A stretch of DNA of 44,100 nt from Leptospiraceae bacterium (GTDB lineage: Bacteria > Spirochaetota > Leptospiria > Turneriellales > Turneriellaceae): assembly GCA_020440825.1 (NCBI GenBank), contig JAGRNJ010000019.1, positions 8,710-52,809 on the forward strand. The letters are read 5' to 3'. Under the pieces are notes generated by a model, which was not told the DNA's origin, did not search any database, and saw only the letters and a program-made list of their open reading frames with translations. The stretch's first letter is position 1. Every line of letters starts with the position of its first letter. A program made the position numbers and the translations under genes. Shown here piece by piece: positions 1 to 7,354 of this stretch.

Positions 1-69
1 GTTTCATTAAATTACAGACCGTCAAATAAAATCCTTTACGGTTTACGGGGCGAGTAAAGCCTATAATAC

Positions 70-978
70 ATGAGTCCATCTGCCTCTGCTCGTAAAATCT
101 CATACCGTCTTAAAGAAGCAACAAAGTGTCCCGCCTGCGGAACAGAACACTTTAAAGAAGAGATGCTCTCGGGTAGTGGTCGCTTAAATGCAGGCAAGCT
201 CATGCCAGATTTGCGCCGTTTGTATGAACCCACCAAAAAGTGGGGTAAAGTTCAACCGCTGAATTATATTATGCAGGTTTGCCCTAAATGCCTGTTTACT
301 GCTTTTTCAAAAGACTTTGAAAGCTTAAATGCCAATGAATTACAGGCGATTAAAACTACCACCCCTCATCGAATGAAACTGGTAGAGACTGTGTTCGGTA
401 AACTGAATATGGATGACGACAGAGAAGATGCTCATGGGGCTGCTTCTTATATGCTGGCAATTGATTGCTATCACTTGCGTACGGCTGACATTGCGCCAAC
501 CCCCAAAAAGGCTGTTTGCTGCATTCGGGCCGCCTGGTTGCTCGACGATCTTGCGCAGGATTTTCCCCAGCGGCCGTTTAATAAGGCAGCAGACTTCTAT
601 TATACTCAAGCAGCCAAAGAGTATGGCGTAACACTTGAGCTGATGCAGAACGGAGCTGAACCTGTTGAGCTTGCCCTGCCCATTATGGGCCCTTCGATAG
701 ATTTTAATTTTGCCTTTGATGGTATTGTTTACCTGAATTCTTATTTGACCCGTAAGTATATTAACGATATAGCCAAAACCCCTCAAGATAAAATTAAGGT
801 CCTGGATACTGCAAAACGATACCTGTCTAAACTATATGGCAGCGGCAAGGCATCAAAAAATAAACCTGTTATTATGATTGATATGTCAAAAGAGATGTTT
901 GATGATATGGGTTCAATGATCGAAAAATTGAACGAAGAAATCGGGAATCCGCCTGCTTCCCAGCCTGAAACAACTTGA
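70..978 (+). CDS. DUF2225 family zinc-ribbon protein
   Basis: 302 aa protein of unknown function. Two cysteine pairs are visible: CPAC at about residues 20-23 and CPKC about 50 residues later, in the pattern of DUF2225 proteins, which are common in spirochaetes and clostridia. The pairs probably form one zinc ribbon. The rest is helical and TPR-like, with no signal peptide or membrane segment, so it is probably cytoplasmic. ATG 70 is the only possible start: an in-frame TAA lies at 64-66 and no ATG, GTG or TTG occurs before the first cysteine pair. There is no Shine-Dalgarno. A TATAAT hexamer sits only two bases before the ATG. It appears to stand alone, with a 265-bp gap after it. Family assignment is fairly sure; function is unknown. 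Confidence 0.75.
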   Translation: MSPSASARKISYRLKEATKCPACGTEHFKEEMLSGSGRLNAGKLMPDLRRLYEPTKKWGKVQPLNYIMQVCPKCLFTAFSKDFESLNANELQAIKTTTPHRMKLVETVFGKLNMDDDREDAHGAASYMLAIDCYHLRTADIAPTPKKAVCCIRAAWLLDDLAQDFPQRPFNKAADFYYTQAAKEYGVTLELMQNGAEPVELALPIMGPSIDFNFAFDGIVYLNSYLTRKYINDIAKTPQDKIKVLDTAKRYLSKLYGSGKASKNKPVIMIDMSKEMFDDMGSMIEKLNEEIGNPPASQPETT

Positions 979-1074
979 TGTAGGGACATTCTAAAAAATT
1001 GGTTTCTAATTGTTGATCGATTGAAATTTGCACTAAATATGCGGGTTTTTTATCTTTTGATTATCGTAAATTCC

Positions 1075-1099
1075 TGCGATATTCTAGGCGCATTTTTTT
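1075..1099 (+). terminator. Weak intrinsic terminator candidate after the DUF2225 gene
   Basis: A 4-bp stem (TGCG at 1075-1078, CGCA at 1089-1092) is followed at once by seven T residues (1093-1099). The stem is short for a strong terminator, so this is only a candidate. Confidence 0.25.
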
Positions 1100-1134
1100 A
1101 TGTTCAATAAAAAATTTAAAAAAATGTTAATGCA

Positions 1135-1162
1135 TTACGGTATTCTGCCGATACTATATATA
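1135..1162 (+). promoter_or_regulatory. Candidate sigma70-type promoter for the 54-aa gene
   Basis: TTACGG (1135-1140), a 16-bp spacer and TATATA (1157-1162) give a plausible promoter with a leader of about 75 nt before the start at 1244. The -35 match is weak. The AT-rich upstream stretch (1090-1130) could act as an UP-like element. Confidence 0.3.
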
Positions 1163-1243
1163 GAAAAACCCCTCTAGCGGCTTCTTATAGAAGAGCCAAA
1201 AGCAGGCAAGATGTCTGCCCGAAATAGAGCAAAGGAGGAGATT

Positions 1244-1408
1244 ATGTCAGTGAATACAACTCAAGTTACAGCTCCTGCATTATTAGAGCTGCCCATGAAG
1301 ATGATTGAGCTGCAGGGCAAGTTTAATGAAAGAATGCTGAAATTGGCAGCCCATCAGGCGGCCTCGACAGGAACAGCAAAAGATCGCCTGCTGGATGTTA
1401 CTGCCTGA
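1244..1408 (+). CDS. Small 54-aa protein, strong ribosome site, unknown function
   Basis: I chose ATG 1244 rather than the in-frame ATG 1211 because AAAGGAGG (1231-1238), a perfect complement to the 16S rRNA tail, lies just upstream of it. The product is 54 aa, with no cysteine, no signal peptide and no membrane segment. It contains one amphipathic helix, with leucines and methionines spaced as in LPMKMIELQGKFNERMLKLA, followed by a short polar tail. I do not recognise the family. The small size and optimal translation signal suggest an abundant structural or binding protein. It is followed by a hairpin and then by the OmpA-type gene, with which it may be cotranscribed. Confidence 0.65.
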   Translation: MSVNTTQVTAPALLELPMKMIELQGKFNERMLKLAAHQAASTGTAKDRLLDVTA

Positions 1409-1437
1409 AGATTGTAAAACTATCTGCTTTTCAAAAC

Positions 1438-1473
1438 TGGGCCCGAATTAGTTTTAGTCAAGAATCGGGCCCA
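1438..1473 (+). promoter_or_regulatory. Hairpin covering the start codon of the OmpA-type gene
   Basis: TGGGCCCGA (1438-1446) and TCGGGCCCA (1465-1473) form a perfect 9-bp stem around an 18-nt loop. The last base of the right arm is the A of the OmpA-type ATG. The following bases (TGTTGTTC) are only moderately T-rich. The structure could end the small-gene transcript, or mask the start of the next gene, which has no visible Shine-Dalgarno. The stem is seen directly; its role is inferred. Confidence 0.5.
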
Positions 1474-4184
1474 TGTTGTTCAAATTAAGAATATCGTCTT
1501 TCATTTTTTTTCTCACTCTTTTCTACGCAGGCTCCGCAATGCCGCAAAGCCGCGACATTGCGGAGTTTTCATCATCCACTGCCGGGAACTCTCTCGGCGC
1601 AACCACCGGAATTGATGCTGTTGATGCATCTATGCTGAATGCTGCCCGTTTGGGAGAAATTCAGCGAATGGGTCTTACAGGCGGGGTATTTCTCTCGCCC
1701 CAATTTGATGGCGGTTTTGGTATGTTCTACCTGCCCAGCTCGTTCGGAACTTTGGCTATTTTCCCAACGTATGTGCAGGATTCTGATCCCACCGGTTTGA
1801 ATTCTTTTCTTGCTGTTCGTTTAGGGTATGGTCGCCTGCTCACTGAAAATTTATCTTTTGGTACCTATATTGTACCCTCTTTTGGCCAGTCGACTGCCGG
1901 CAGTTATTTTGGCATAGGTATAGAACCGGCCTTAAACTATAACTTTCGATCGGCACTTAGTTTTGGCTCCGGATTCGGGTTATATGACTTCAGTCTATTT
2001 TTGACAACCCGCAACCTGAGTTTGAATATTGGCGAAACCGCAGCCGCAGCCCGCCCGTCGTTACGGTTTGGTCTGCAGAGCAGTTTTTACAGGAATAATG
2101 AATTTGATTCTTACTGGCTGCTCGAGGCGCTGGGAGTCGGTGACTTTACGACTATGCCTTTGCATTTTGGTCTGGGGGCATCGTGGTCTTTCTGGCATGT
2201 TCGAGGCGGATACATGTTCTCACAGGAAAGTGAACTGTTTCGAGGTTTATCGCTTGGAACCGGTCTCAAATTTGATTTTGAGTCTGGTCAGCTCAGAGCA
2301 GACTATGCTTTTTTGCCCTCAAACGAGGTTCGCAAAGAAGCCTATCATTTTCTCTCAATTGGCGGTAACTGGGGCAGCGTAGACTCTAAGCCGCCGATCA
2401 TATCGGGAAGCGTATCACCGGGTTATTTTTCACCGAATCATGATGGTGCACAGGATTATACCTTTTTTAATGTTCAAGTACAGGATGACAGCCCTATTTT
2501 AAGCTGGGTATTGAGTATTCAGGATATTTCAGGCCGTGAGGTACGCCGGTTTCAGCATGACGATCGTGAAATTCAGCGTGGTTTCGGTTTTCGGGAATTT
2601 TATGAGTCTGCTTTTAATCGCCGGGAATCTCTGGTCGTACCGCCGGTCATCCGCTGGGATGGTACTGCAAACCGTTTGGCAATCGAAGAGAGCGGTCTCG
2701 GGGCAGAGTCTGCCCTGCCAGATGGAGCCTACCGATATTCCTTTATTGTGACAGATATTCATAACAATGTTTCAAAGCCCTGGGTGGGAAGTGTAGTAAT
2801 CGATACGCAGGCGCCTCAGGCACGCTTGAGTCTTGAGAACGAATTGTTTTCACCGAATAACGACGGAAATTTTGATCAGTTGATTATTTTACAGGAAACC
2901 TTTGGTGCTGCTGAAGATACCTGGGTCGGAACCATTCGCGATATGGATGGCAAGGCTGTGATTGAATATTCATGGGAAGATGCTCCGCCGACGTTTGTCT
3001 GGAATGGCCAGAAACCAGATGGCAGCGAAGCTCCTGAAGGTCTATACCGCTATGAACTGGCAGGCTTAGATTACGCAGGTAACCGGTCGCTGGTAAAAAC
3101 CCGACCGTTTACCTTGACTCGCCGGGTAGATACCATTGACCTGATTTTGAGTGCCGATGGCTTGAGCCCTAATGGTGACAAGGTGCTTGATTCGGTCAGT
3201 ATTCGTCCCGAAGTGCAGTTTAGAACCGGCATAACTTCATGGGAAATTGTGATAACGAGCAAAAAACCCGAGCCTGACTCGCCCAAGCCCGGGCTGGTTG
3301 CAGAATTCAACGGGGTCACCGCAGATTCTTTACCGGCATCGATTGTGTGGGATGGTAAATCTTCAGGCGGAGCCATTCAGCCCGATGGATTGTATTTCAT
3401 TACATTTCGAATTCGATACGCGAACGGCAACTCTCCGTCTTCATTTCCCAAGCCCTTGATTATAGATACCCGACCACCTCTGCTGGGGGTTGAAGCAGAT
3501 TTACGGGTATTTATTCCCGATGGCGACGGCAATGCCGAAGAGCAGGTCTTTCGCCTCGATATTCAGGATGACTCAGGAATCGCAGCCTGGGAGCTGTCTG
3601 TTTTTGAAGTTCAATATGATGAAAAAAATACAAGATCCCAATTGCCATTCAAGAAGTTTTCAGGTACCGATAACTGGACAGAAAAGATTTTCTGGGATGG
3701 AAAAGGAGATTCAGGCAGATTAGTAGAGAGTGCTACAATCTATGATTACCGCCTGGCGGCTGTTGACCGTTTTGGCAATCGCGGGGTAAGTGCCGACTCC
3801 CGTTTTGAAACCGGGATAATGGTTTTAACAACCAATCGGGGCTTACAGATACGATTATCGGCTATTGAATTTGATCTTGGGAAAACCACTCTCAAAAAAA
3901 GTTCTTATGCAGTCATTGAAAAACTTGCAACTGTTCTGCAGAAATATCCTAACTATGCAATTAAGATTGAAGGCCATACAGACGACATCGGTGATGATGA
4001 GGTCAATCTTAAGATTTCAGAGAAACGTGCCCTGTCTGTAATGGAGTACCTGATACAGAATCATGGTATTGACAAAGACCGGCTCACCTATGAAGGTCGG
4101 GGTGAGGTGTTTCCTCTGTTGCCCAACGATAACTGGTACAACCGTTCTCGCAACAGACGGGTTGAAATTATATTGCTGAAGTAA
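1473..4184 (+). CDS. OmpA-family surface protein with FlgD/CHU_C-like modules
   Basis: 903 aa. Residues 1-24 form a signal peptide (hydrophobic core, then GSAMPQS). About 25-300 is rich in alternating aromatic and glycine residues and resembles a membrane beta-barrel. About 305-780 holds four Ig-like modules, each opening with a Pro-Asn/Asp-x-Asp-Gly type loop (SPNHDGAQD, SPNNDGNFD, SPNGDKVLD, IPDGDGNAE) and containing a W-D/N-G turn. About 790-903 is an OmpA C-terminal peptidoglycan-binding domain with GHTDDIG and NRSRNRRVEI. The likely role is anchoring outer membrane to cell wall while displaying the Ig modules. The start is fixed by an in-frame TAG at 1455-1457, leaving ATG 1473 or TTG 1476. 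Which face of the outer membrane the modules occupy cannot be told from sequence. Confidence 0.85.
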   Translation: MLFKLRISSFIFFLTLFYAGSAMPQSRDIAEFSSSTAGNSLGATTGIDAVDASMLNAARLGEIQRMGLTGGVFLSPQFDGGFGMFYLPSSFGTLAIFPTYVQDSDPTGLNSFLAVRLGYGRLLTENLSFGTYIVPSFGQSTAGSYFGIGIEPALNYNFRSALSFGSGFGLYDFSLFLTTRNLSLNIGETAAAARPSLRFGLQSSFYRNNEFDSYWLLEALGVGDFTTMPLHFGLGASWSFWHVRGGYMFSQESELFRGLSLGTGLKFDFESGQLRADYAFLPSNEVRKEAYHFLSIGGNWGSVDSKPPIISGSVSPGYFSPNHDGAQDYTFFNVQVQDDSPILSWVLSIQDISGREVRRFQHDDREIQRGFGFREFYESAFNRRESLVVPPVIRWDGTANRLAIEESGLGAESALPDGAYRYSFIVTDIHNNVSKPWVGSVVIDTQAPQARLSLENELFSPNNDGNFDQLIILQETFGAAEDTWVGTIRDMDGKAVIEYSWEDAPPTFVWNGQKPDGSEAPEGLYRYELAGLDYAGNRSLVKTRPFTLTRRVDTIDLILSADGLSPNGDKVLDSVSIRPEVQFRTGITSWEIVITSKKPEPDSPKPGLVAEFNGVTADSLPASIVWDGKSSGGAIQPDGLYFITFRIRYANGNSPSSFPKPLIIDTRPPLLGVEADLRVFIPDGDGNAEEQVFRLDIQDDSGIAAWELSVFEVQYDEKNTRSQLPFKKFSGTDNWTEKIFWDGKGDSGRLVESATIYDYRLAAVDRFGNRGVSADSRFETGIMVLTTNRGLQIRLSAIEFDLGKTTLKKSSYAVIEKLATVLQKYPNYAIKIEGHTDDIGDDEVNLKISEKRALSVMEYLIQNHGIDKDRLTYEGRGEVFPLLPNDNWYNRSRNRRVEIILLK

Positions 4185-4228
4185 GGTCGTTAGGCAATAA
4201 ATTCTGCCGCGCTTCTCAATGAAATCTG

Positions 4229-4273
4229 ATATAAAAAATTTTGTAGCTTGAGAAACCGGTTGTCGGGCTACAA
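4229..4273 (-). terminator. Intrinsic terminator of the yqeK-rsfS operon
   Basis: Directly after the rsfS stop, a 7-bp stem (TTGTAGC/GCTACAA, 4267-4273 with 4241-4247) encloses a 19-nt loop. On the minus strand it is followed by AATTTTTTAT. Placement and T tract fit Rho-independent termination. Confidence 0.6.
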
Positions 4274-4648
4274 CTAATTTTGCCAATCCATCGGTTTGCC
4301 TTTGCTGAATTGCGCATCAAGTTTGTAAAACTCGCGCTTTTCTAATGTTAAAATATGCACGACGAAGAATCCGAAATCGAGAATTACCCAACCACTTTCA
4401 AAATTAGGCTGATTCGGATAAACCAGTTTTACATTATGCTCAAGTGCTTTATCGATTGCCTCTTTTGTGAGGTTCTTAATATGCAGATCAGATAATGCGG
4501 TAATGACAATATGGATACCGATGTACCCACCTTCTGCACGCATATCATAGATCATGATATTATCGCCTTTTTTGTCGTCTATCGCATGTGCTATCTGTTT
4601 TAAGAGGTTTTCTTCTGAAAAAGATTCAGCAATTGGTTCAATCGTCAA
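4274..4648 (-). CDS. rsfS: Ribosome silencing factor RsfS
   Basis: 124 aa, the usual length for the RsfS/DUF143/Iojap family. RsfS binds ribosomal protein L14 and blocks 30S-50S joining during starvation. Family signatures are DKKGDNIMIYDM near residue 30 and the C-terminal block GWVILDFGFFVVHILTLEKR followed by the conserved tyrosine region. The start is TTG 4648, with GGAG about 11 nt upstream; no ATG occurs before residue 30. It follows the LCP-like gene by 5 nt. In many bacteria nadD, yqeK, an LCP gene and rsfS cluster together; here nadD is not adjacent. Confidence 0.93.
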   Translation of the reverse strand: MTIEPIAESFSEENLLKQIAHAIDDKKGDNIMIYDMRAEGGYIGIHIVITALSDLHIKNLTKEAIDKALEHNVKLVYPNQPNFESGWVILDFGFFVVHILTLEKREFYKLDAQFSKGKPMDWQN

Positions 4649-4653
4649 TTTGG

Positions 4654-5811
4654 TTATTTCTCCAGATTCAATTTTTTGTAATCGCGGCCTAAGATCATGA
4701 CCAGGTCTGTGAACAGAGCTTTATTTACCGAGTGGTATGCTTTTTCAGTGGATATCATTCTCGCTACTGTCTCCAGATAATACGGATTTGCACCGGTGTC
4801 AATCAGTATCGTGTTCTCATAATCATGGTGATCTGCATTCGCAAATTCAATTACCTGAACACCTTTGCTGCTCAATTTGTTCCTGAGTTCTCTGGCGAGA
4901 TTGGGTACATCGGTTCCATTTTTGACTTCCATTTTGGGAGGCATCTCAACATAGGGATTCGTCTTATCACTCAGTATTTTCTTGAACGATTTCAGGTAAA
5001 ATAAAGTTGCCTCGGTATCGATGATAAAATCATCTTTGATTCGTTTGACTGGGGTTTCGAGAAATAATGGCATCCAGTTTTTTTCGAGCCAGATCGTGTT
5101 GCCCAAAAATAAAATTTCTTCTGCATTCAAATTTGTTTTTACCGAACCCAGCGCCAGATTCAGAATTTCAGGATTTTTGAGAATCTCCCATTTTGTTTTT
5201 CGATGATGCCATAAATTCAAGATAAGACTGTAGTGGCGAAATAGCTGAAATGCCGGTGAATATTCGTTATTGTTTGTGGGTGGTGAAATTAACCTGGTCA
5301 CCAATGCCCCTTCGAGAGTAAATTCTCCCAATGGCAGACTCTCACCAGATAACAGATCTGGTTGCCATAGGAAATAAGGAACACCTTCAATAAGATCAAT
5401 AACGCGAGATACGTGCTCAGGTTTAATCTGAATGTGATACGGTATTTCAACCCCCAGCAATTCAGAAATGGATGCCAGAATAGCATCTGATTCATCAGAT
5501 AAAATAGAATTTGCCAGGGTTTTGTCTGTTGGTGATAGCTTTGTTTCAGGATAAAAACTGACGAAACCAATTCTCGATGTGGCGGGGTTAACAATTGCAA
5601 AGCTGATGAACTGCACTGCATTTTTTGCAGCACCGGTATCGCCTGTTATTTGAATTGCAAATGGTTTCTGCTCTACAAAATAATCTTCAATAGGGGTTCT
5701 GTTCAAAAAACGGAACAGGGAATATCCGGCAAAAGAAGCCAGGAATATAGTCAGTATAATTCCGAAGAAGAAAAAGACAAACGTTTTGTATCTACCAGAT
5801 GAATTGCTCAT
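4654..5811 (-). CDS. LCP-like membrane protein with LytR C-terminal domain
   Basis: 385 aa. A short cytoplasmic N-terminus precedes one membrane anchor (about residues 8-32). A LytR-CpsA-Psr-like domain spans about 45-290 and a LytR_C domain about 295-375 (MEVKNGTDVPNLARELRNKL and TDLVMILGRDYKKL). LCP enzymes attach undecaprenyl-linked polymers to the cell wall. The expected arginine strand (S-I-P-R-D-T in classic LCPs) appears here as SFYPETKL, so the phosphate-binding arginine is not evident and activity is doubtful. The start overlaps the yqeK stop by 4 nt. In Leptospira-type genomes such a gene sits between yqeK and rsfS, as here. Confidence 0.75.
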   Translation of the reverse strand: MSNSSGRYKTFVFFFFGIILTIFLASFAGYSLFRFLNRTPIEDYFVEQKPFAIQITGDTGAAKNAVQFISFAIVNPATSRIGFVSFYPETKLSPTDKTLANSILSDESDAILASISELLGVEIPYHIQIKPEHVSRVIDLIEGVPYFLWQPDLLSGESLPLGEFTLEGALVTRLISPPTNNNEYSPAFQLFRHYSLILNLWHHRKTKWEILKNPEILNLALGSVKTNLNAEEILFLGNTIWLEKNWMPLFLETPVKRIKDDFIIDTEATLFYLKSFKKILSDKTNPYVEMPPKMEVKNGTDVPNLARELRNKLSSKGVQVIEFANADHHDYENTILIDTGANPYYLETVARMISTEKAYHSVNKALFTDLVMILGRDYKKLNLEK

Positions 5812-6416
5812 GATTTTCCTGCCAGTGAATTATAATACTCAAAGGTATCGGGGTGTATTGTATGATTGGCCTTAACAAGGTGTGTCATAGACTTCTTTAC
5901 CTTCTCAAGACACAAACTTGAGAGATCATTTTCATTAAAACTGCTTTGAGCAGCTTCAAATTCCAGTGAACCGAGATAATCAGCTGCATAAAGAATCTGT
6001 GCAAGATCAGACATGTCAATTTTGCCTGTTGTGTGACAGGATATAGCCTCATCAATTTCTGGATCTCGAATACTGAATTGGTCTTGTGCGAACAGGCCTG
6101 CACTTTTTGAATGCAAGACAGGCACAGGAAAACCAGAGTACTTTTCTTCAACCCCATGCTTTTTAAAAAGGTCATAATGAAATTGCGGTTTACGTTCTTT
6201 GGTGCAATCATGCAGCATCGCAGCCAGAAATGATTTCTTGTGCAGATCATCGTTTTCTTGATTTTCTCTCACTGCCAGATGATATGAAAAATAGGAGACT
6301 TGCAGAATATGGCTTTTTCGATAGTCACTCAGGTTCTGCTCATTGAACTCAATAATTGACAAAGCAGTTTCTTCCAGACTTAATGTTTTCGCAATCTCGA
6401 TTATTTTTCCTTTCAT
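5808..6416 (-). CDS. yqeK: YqeK-type HD-domain hydrolase (Ap4A)
   Basis: 202 aa, the usual size of YqeK, which cleaves diadenosine tetraphosphate symmetrically to two ADP. Metal-ligand candidates of the HD fold are visible: H36, the H69-D70 pair in AAMLHDCTKE, H102 in LHSKSAG, H128 in ISCHTTG and D146 in LYAADYLGS. The protein is cytoplasmic with no signal peptide. ATG 6416 lies 14 nt after the stop of the upstream coiled-coil gene. Its stop overlaps the next start (ATGA-type), so translation of yqeK and the LCP-like gene is probably coupled. Confidence 0.9.
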   Translation of the reverse strand: MKGKIIEIAKTLSLEETALSIIEFNEQNLSDYRKSHILQVSYFSYHLAVRENQENDDLHKKSFLAAMLHDCTKERKPQFHYDLFKKHGVEEKYSGFPVPVLHSKSAGLFAQDQFSIRDPEIDEAISCHTTGKIDMSDLAQILYAADYLGSLEFEAAQSSFNENDLSSLCLEKVKKSMTHLVKANHTIHPDTFEYYNSLAGKS

Positions 6417-6430
6417 TCAGTGGTTGTAGT

Positions 6431-7240
6431 TCAAATGCGAGAGATACTGCGTAAAGAGAAAGACGGGTCTGAGATTTCAGAGAAAGTCTGTATTTCGCTC
6501 ATTGTTTCGCGTGTCATTTCCAGCTTTTCCATCGCTGCATCTACCTGGGCAGCCACCTTCTCAGGATCAACCCCGGTAACGGATTCTTCAAGCAAGAGGT
6601 CGAGGGTATCATCCAGCGCGGCTAGCCGAACCGAAATTGTGTCGAGGTTCTCTTGCAGCAGATTTTTATTCTCAATTCTCTTACTGATTATTTTAAGTCT
6701 GCTCTCTAAGGCGGGCTTCACTGCGGCTGTTGCAGAGGCCATTTGAGCTTTGATTTCTTCGACCAGATTCTCAAGCATATGTTCTTCAGTGTTACGATTC
6801 TTGAGGTCTTCAAGTTTCATAAAGCTGTACAGTAAAATGATGTAAGAATGCTCAATTTCATCTATTCGTTTGAGAATATCAGACAAGAGTCCCGGTGCCC
6901 GGGAAGAAATTGCGCTGCGGTGATTTTTTTTAATCTCGTGCAGTTTCTTTTCAGTTTTGCGCATTCGCTCACGATAGGCAGCCTTTCCCATTCTCAATTG
7001 ACTGCGTTGCCGTTGAAAACGGTAGGCCTCTTCTTCATTTGCCAACCGTGCATTGACTGACTTTTGAAACCTCTTGTTTGTGGCTGTTGCCAGTAAAATG
7101 CCGCCTTCAACTGCAAAAAATGCCGGCCAGTAATACGGAATCAGGAAAAAGGCCGGGGTAATGAAAATACCGGCAACAAAACCAGCTGCCAAAAACCACA
7201 GGTTGGCGGGGGTTTTCAGCGCATGAAAAAGATACGACAT
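6431..7240 (-). CDS. Membrane-anchored coiled-coil protein, unknown
   Basis: 269 aa from ATG 7240. A longer reading from TTG 7315 would add 25 Arg/Pro-rich residues and run into the divergent gene, so I prefer the ATG, although no clear Shine-Dalgarno supports it. Two hydrophobic segments (about residues 14-30 and 32-52, LWFLAAGFVAGIFITPAFFL and what follows) form a hairpin anchor. The remaining 200 residues are charged and helical with heptad character, so the bulk is probably a cytoplasmic coiled coil. The composition loosely recalls YhaN or PspA-like membrane helpers, but I do not recognise the family. It is the first gene of the run to rsfS. Confidence 0.6.
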   Translation of the reverse strand: MSYLFHALKTPANLWFLAAGFVAGIFITPAFFLIPYYWPAFFAVEGGILLATATNKRFQKSVNARLANEEEAYRFQRQRSQLRMGKAAYRERMRKTEKKLHEIKKNHRSAISSRAPGLLSDILKRIDEIEHSYIILLYSFMKLEDLKNRNTEEHMLENLVEEIKAQMASATAAVKPALESRLKIISKRIENKNLLQENLDTISVRLAALDDTLDLLLEESVTGVDPEKVAAQVDAAMEKLEMTRETMSEIQTFSEISDPSFSLRSISRI

Positions 7241-7354
7241 ACGAAAAGATCGATTTTGGCCGAAGCCTGTCAATGAAAATCGCGGTCGCGGCTCTGCAGG
7301 GCTCAAACCTTGCAAACTATTTTGAGCGTAGAATTTTCTTTACACAGAGTAACC

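Noticed and set aside
340-786. 148-codon minus-strand frame inside the DUF2225 gene
   Set aside because: Fully antisense to a well-supported gene, no ribosome site, no recognisable protein features.
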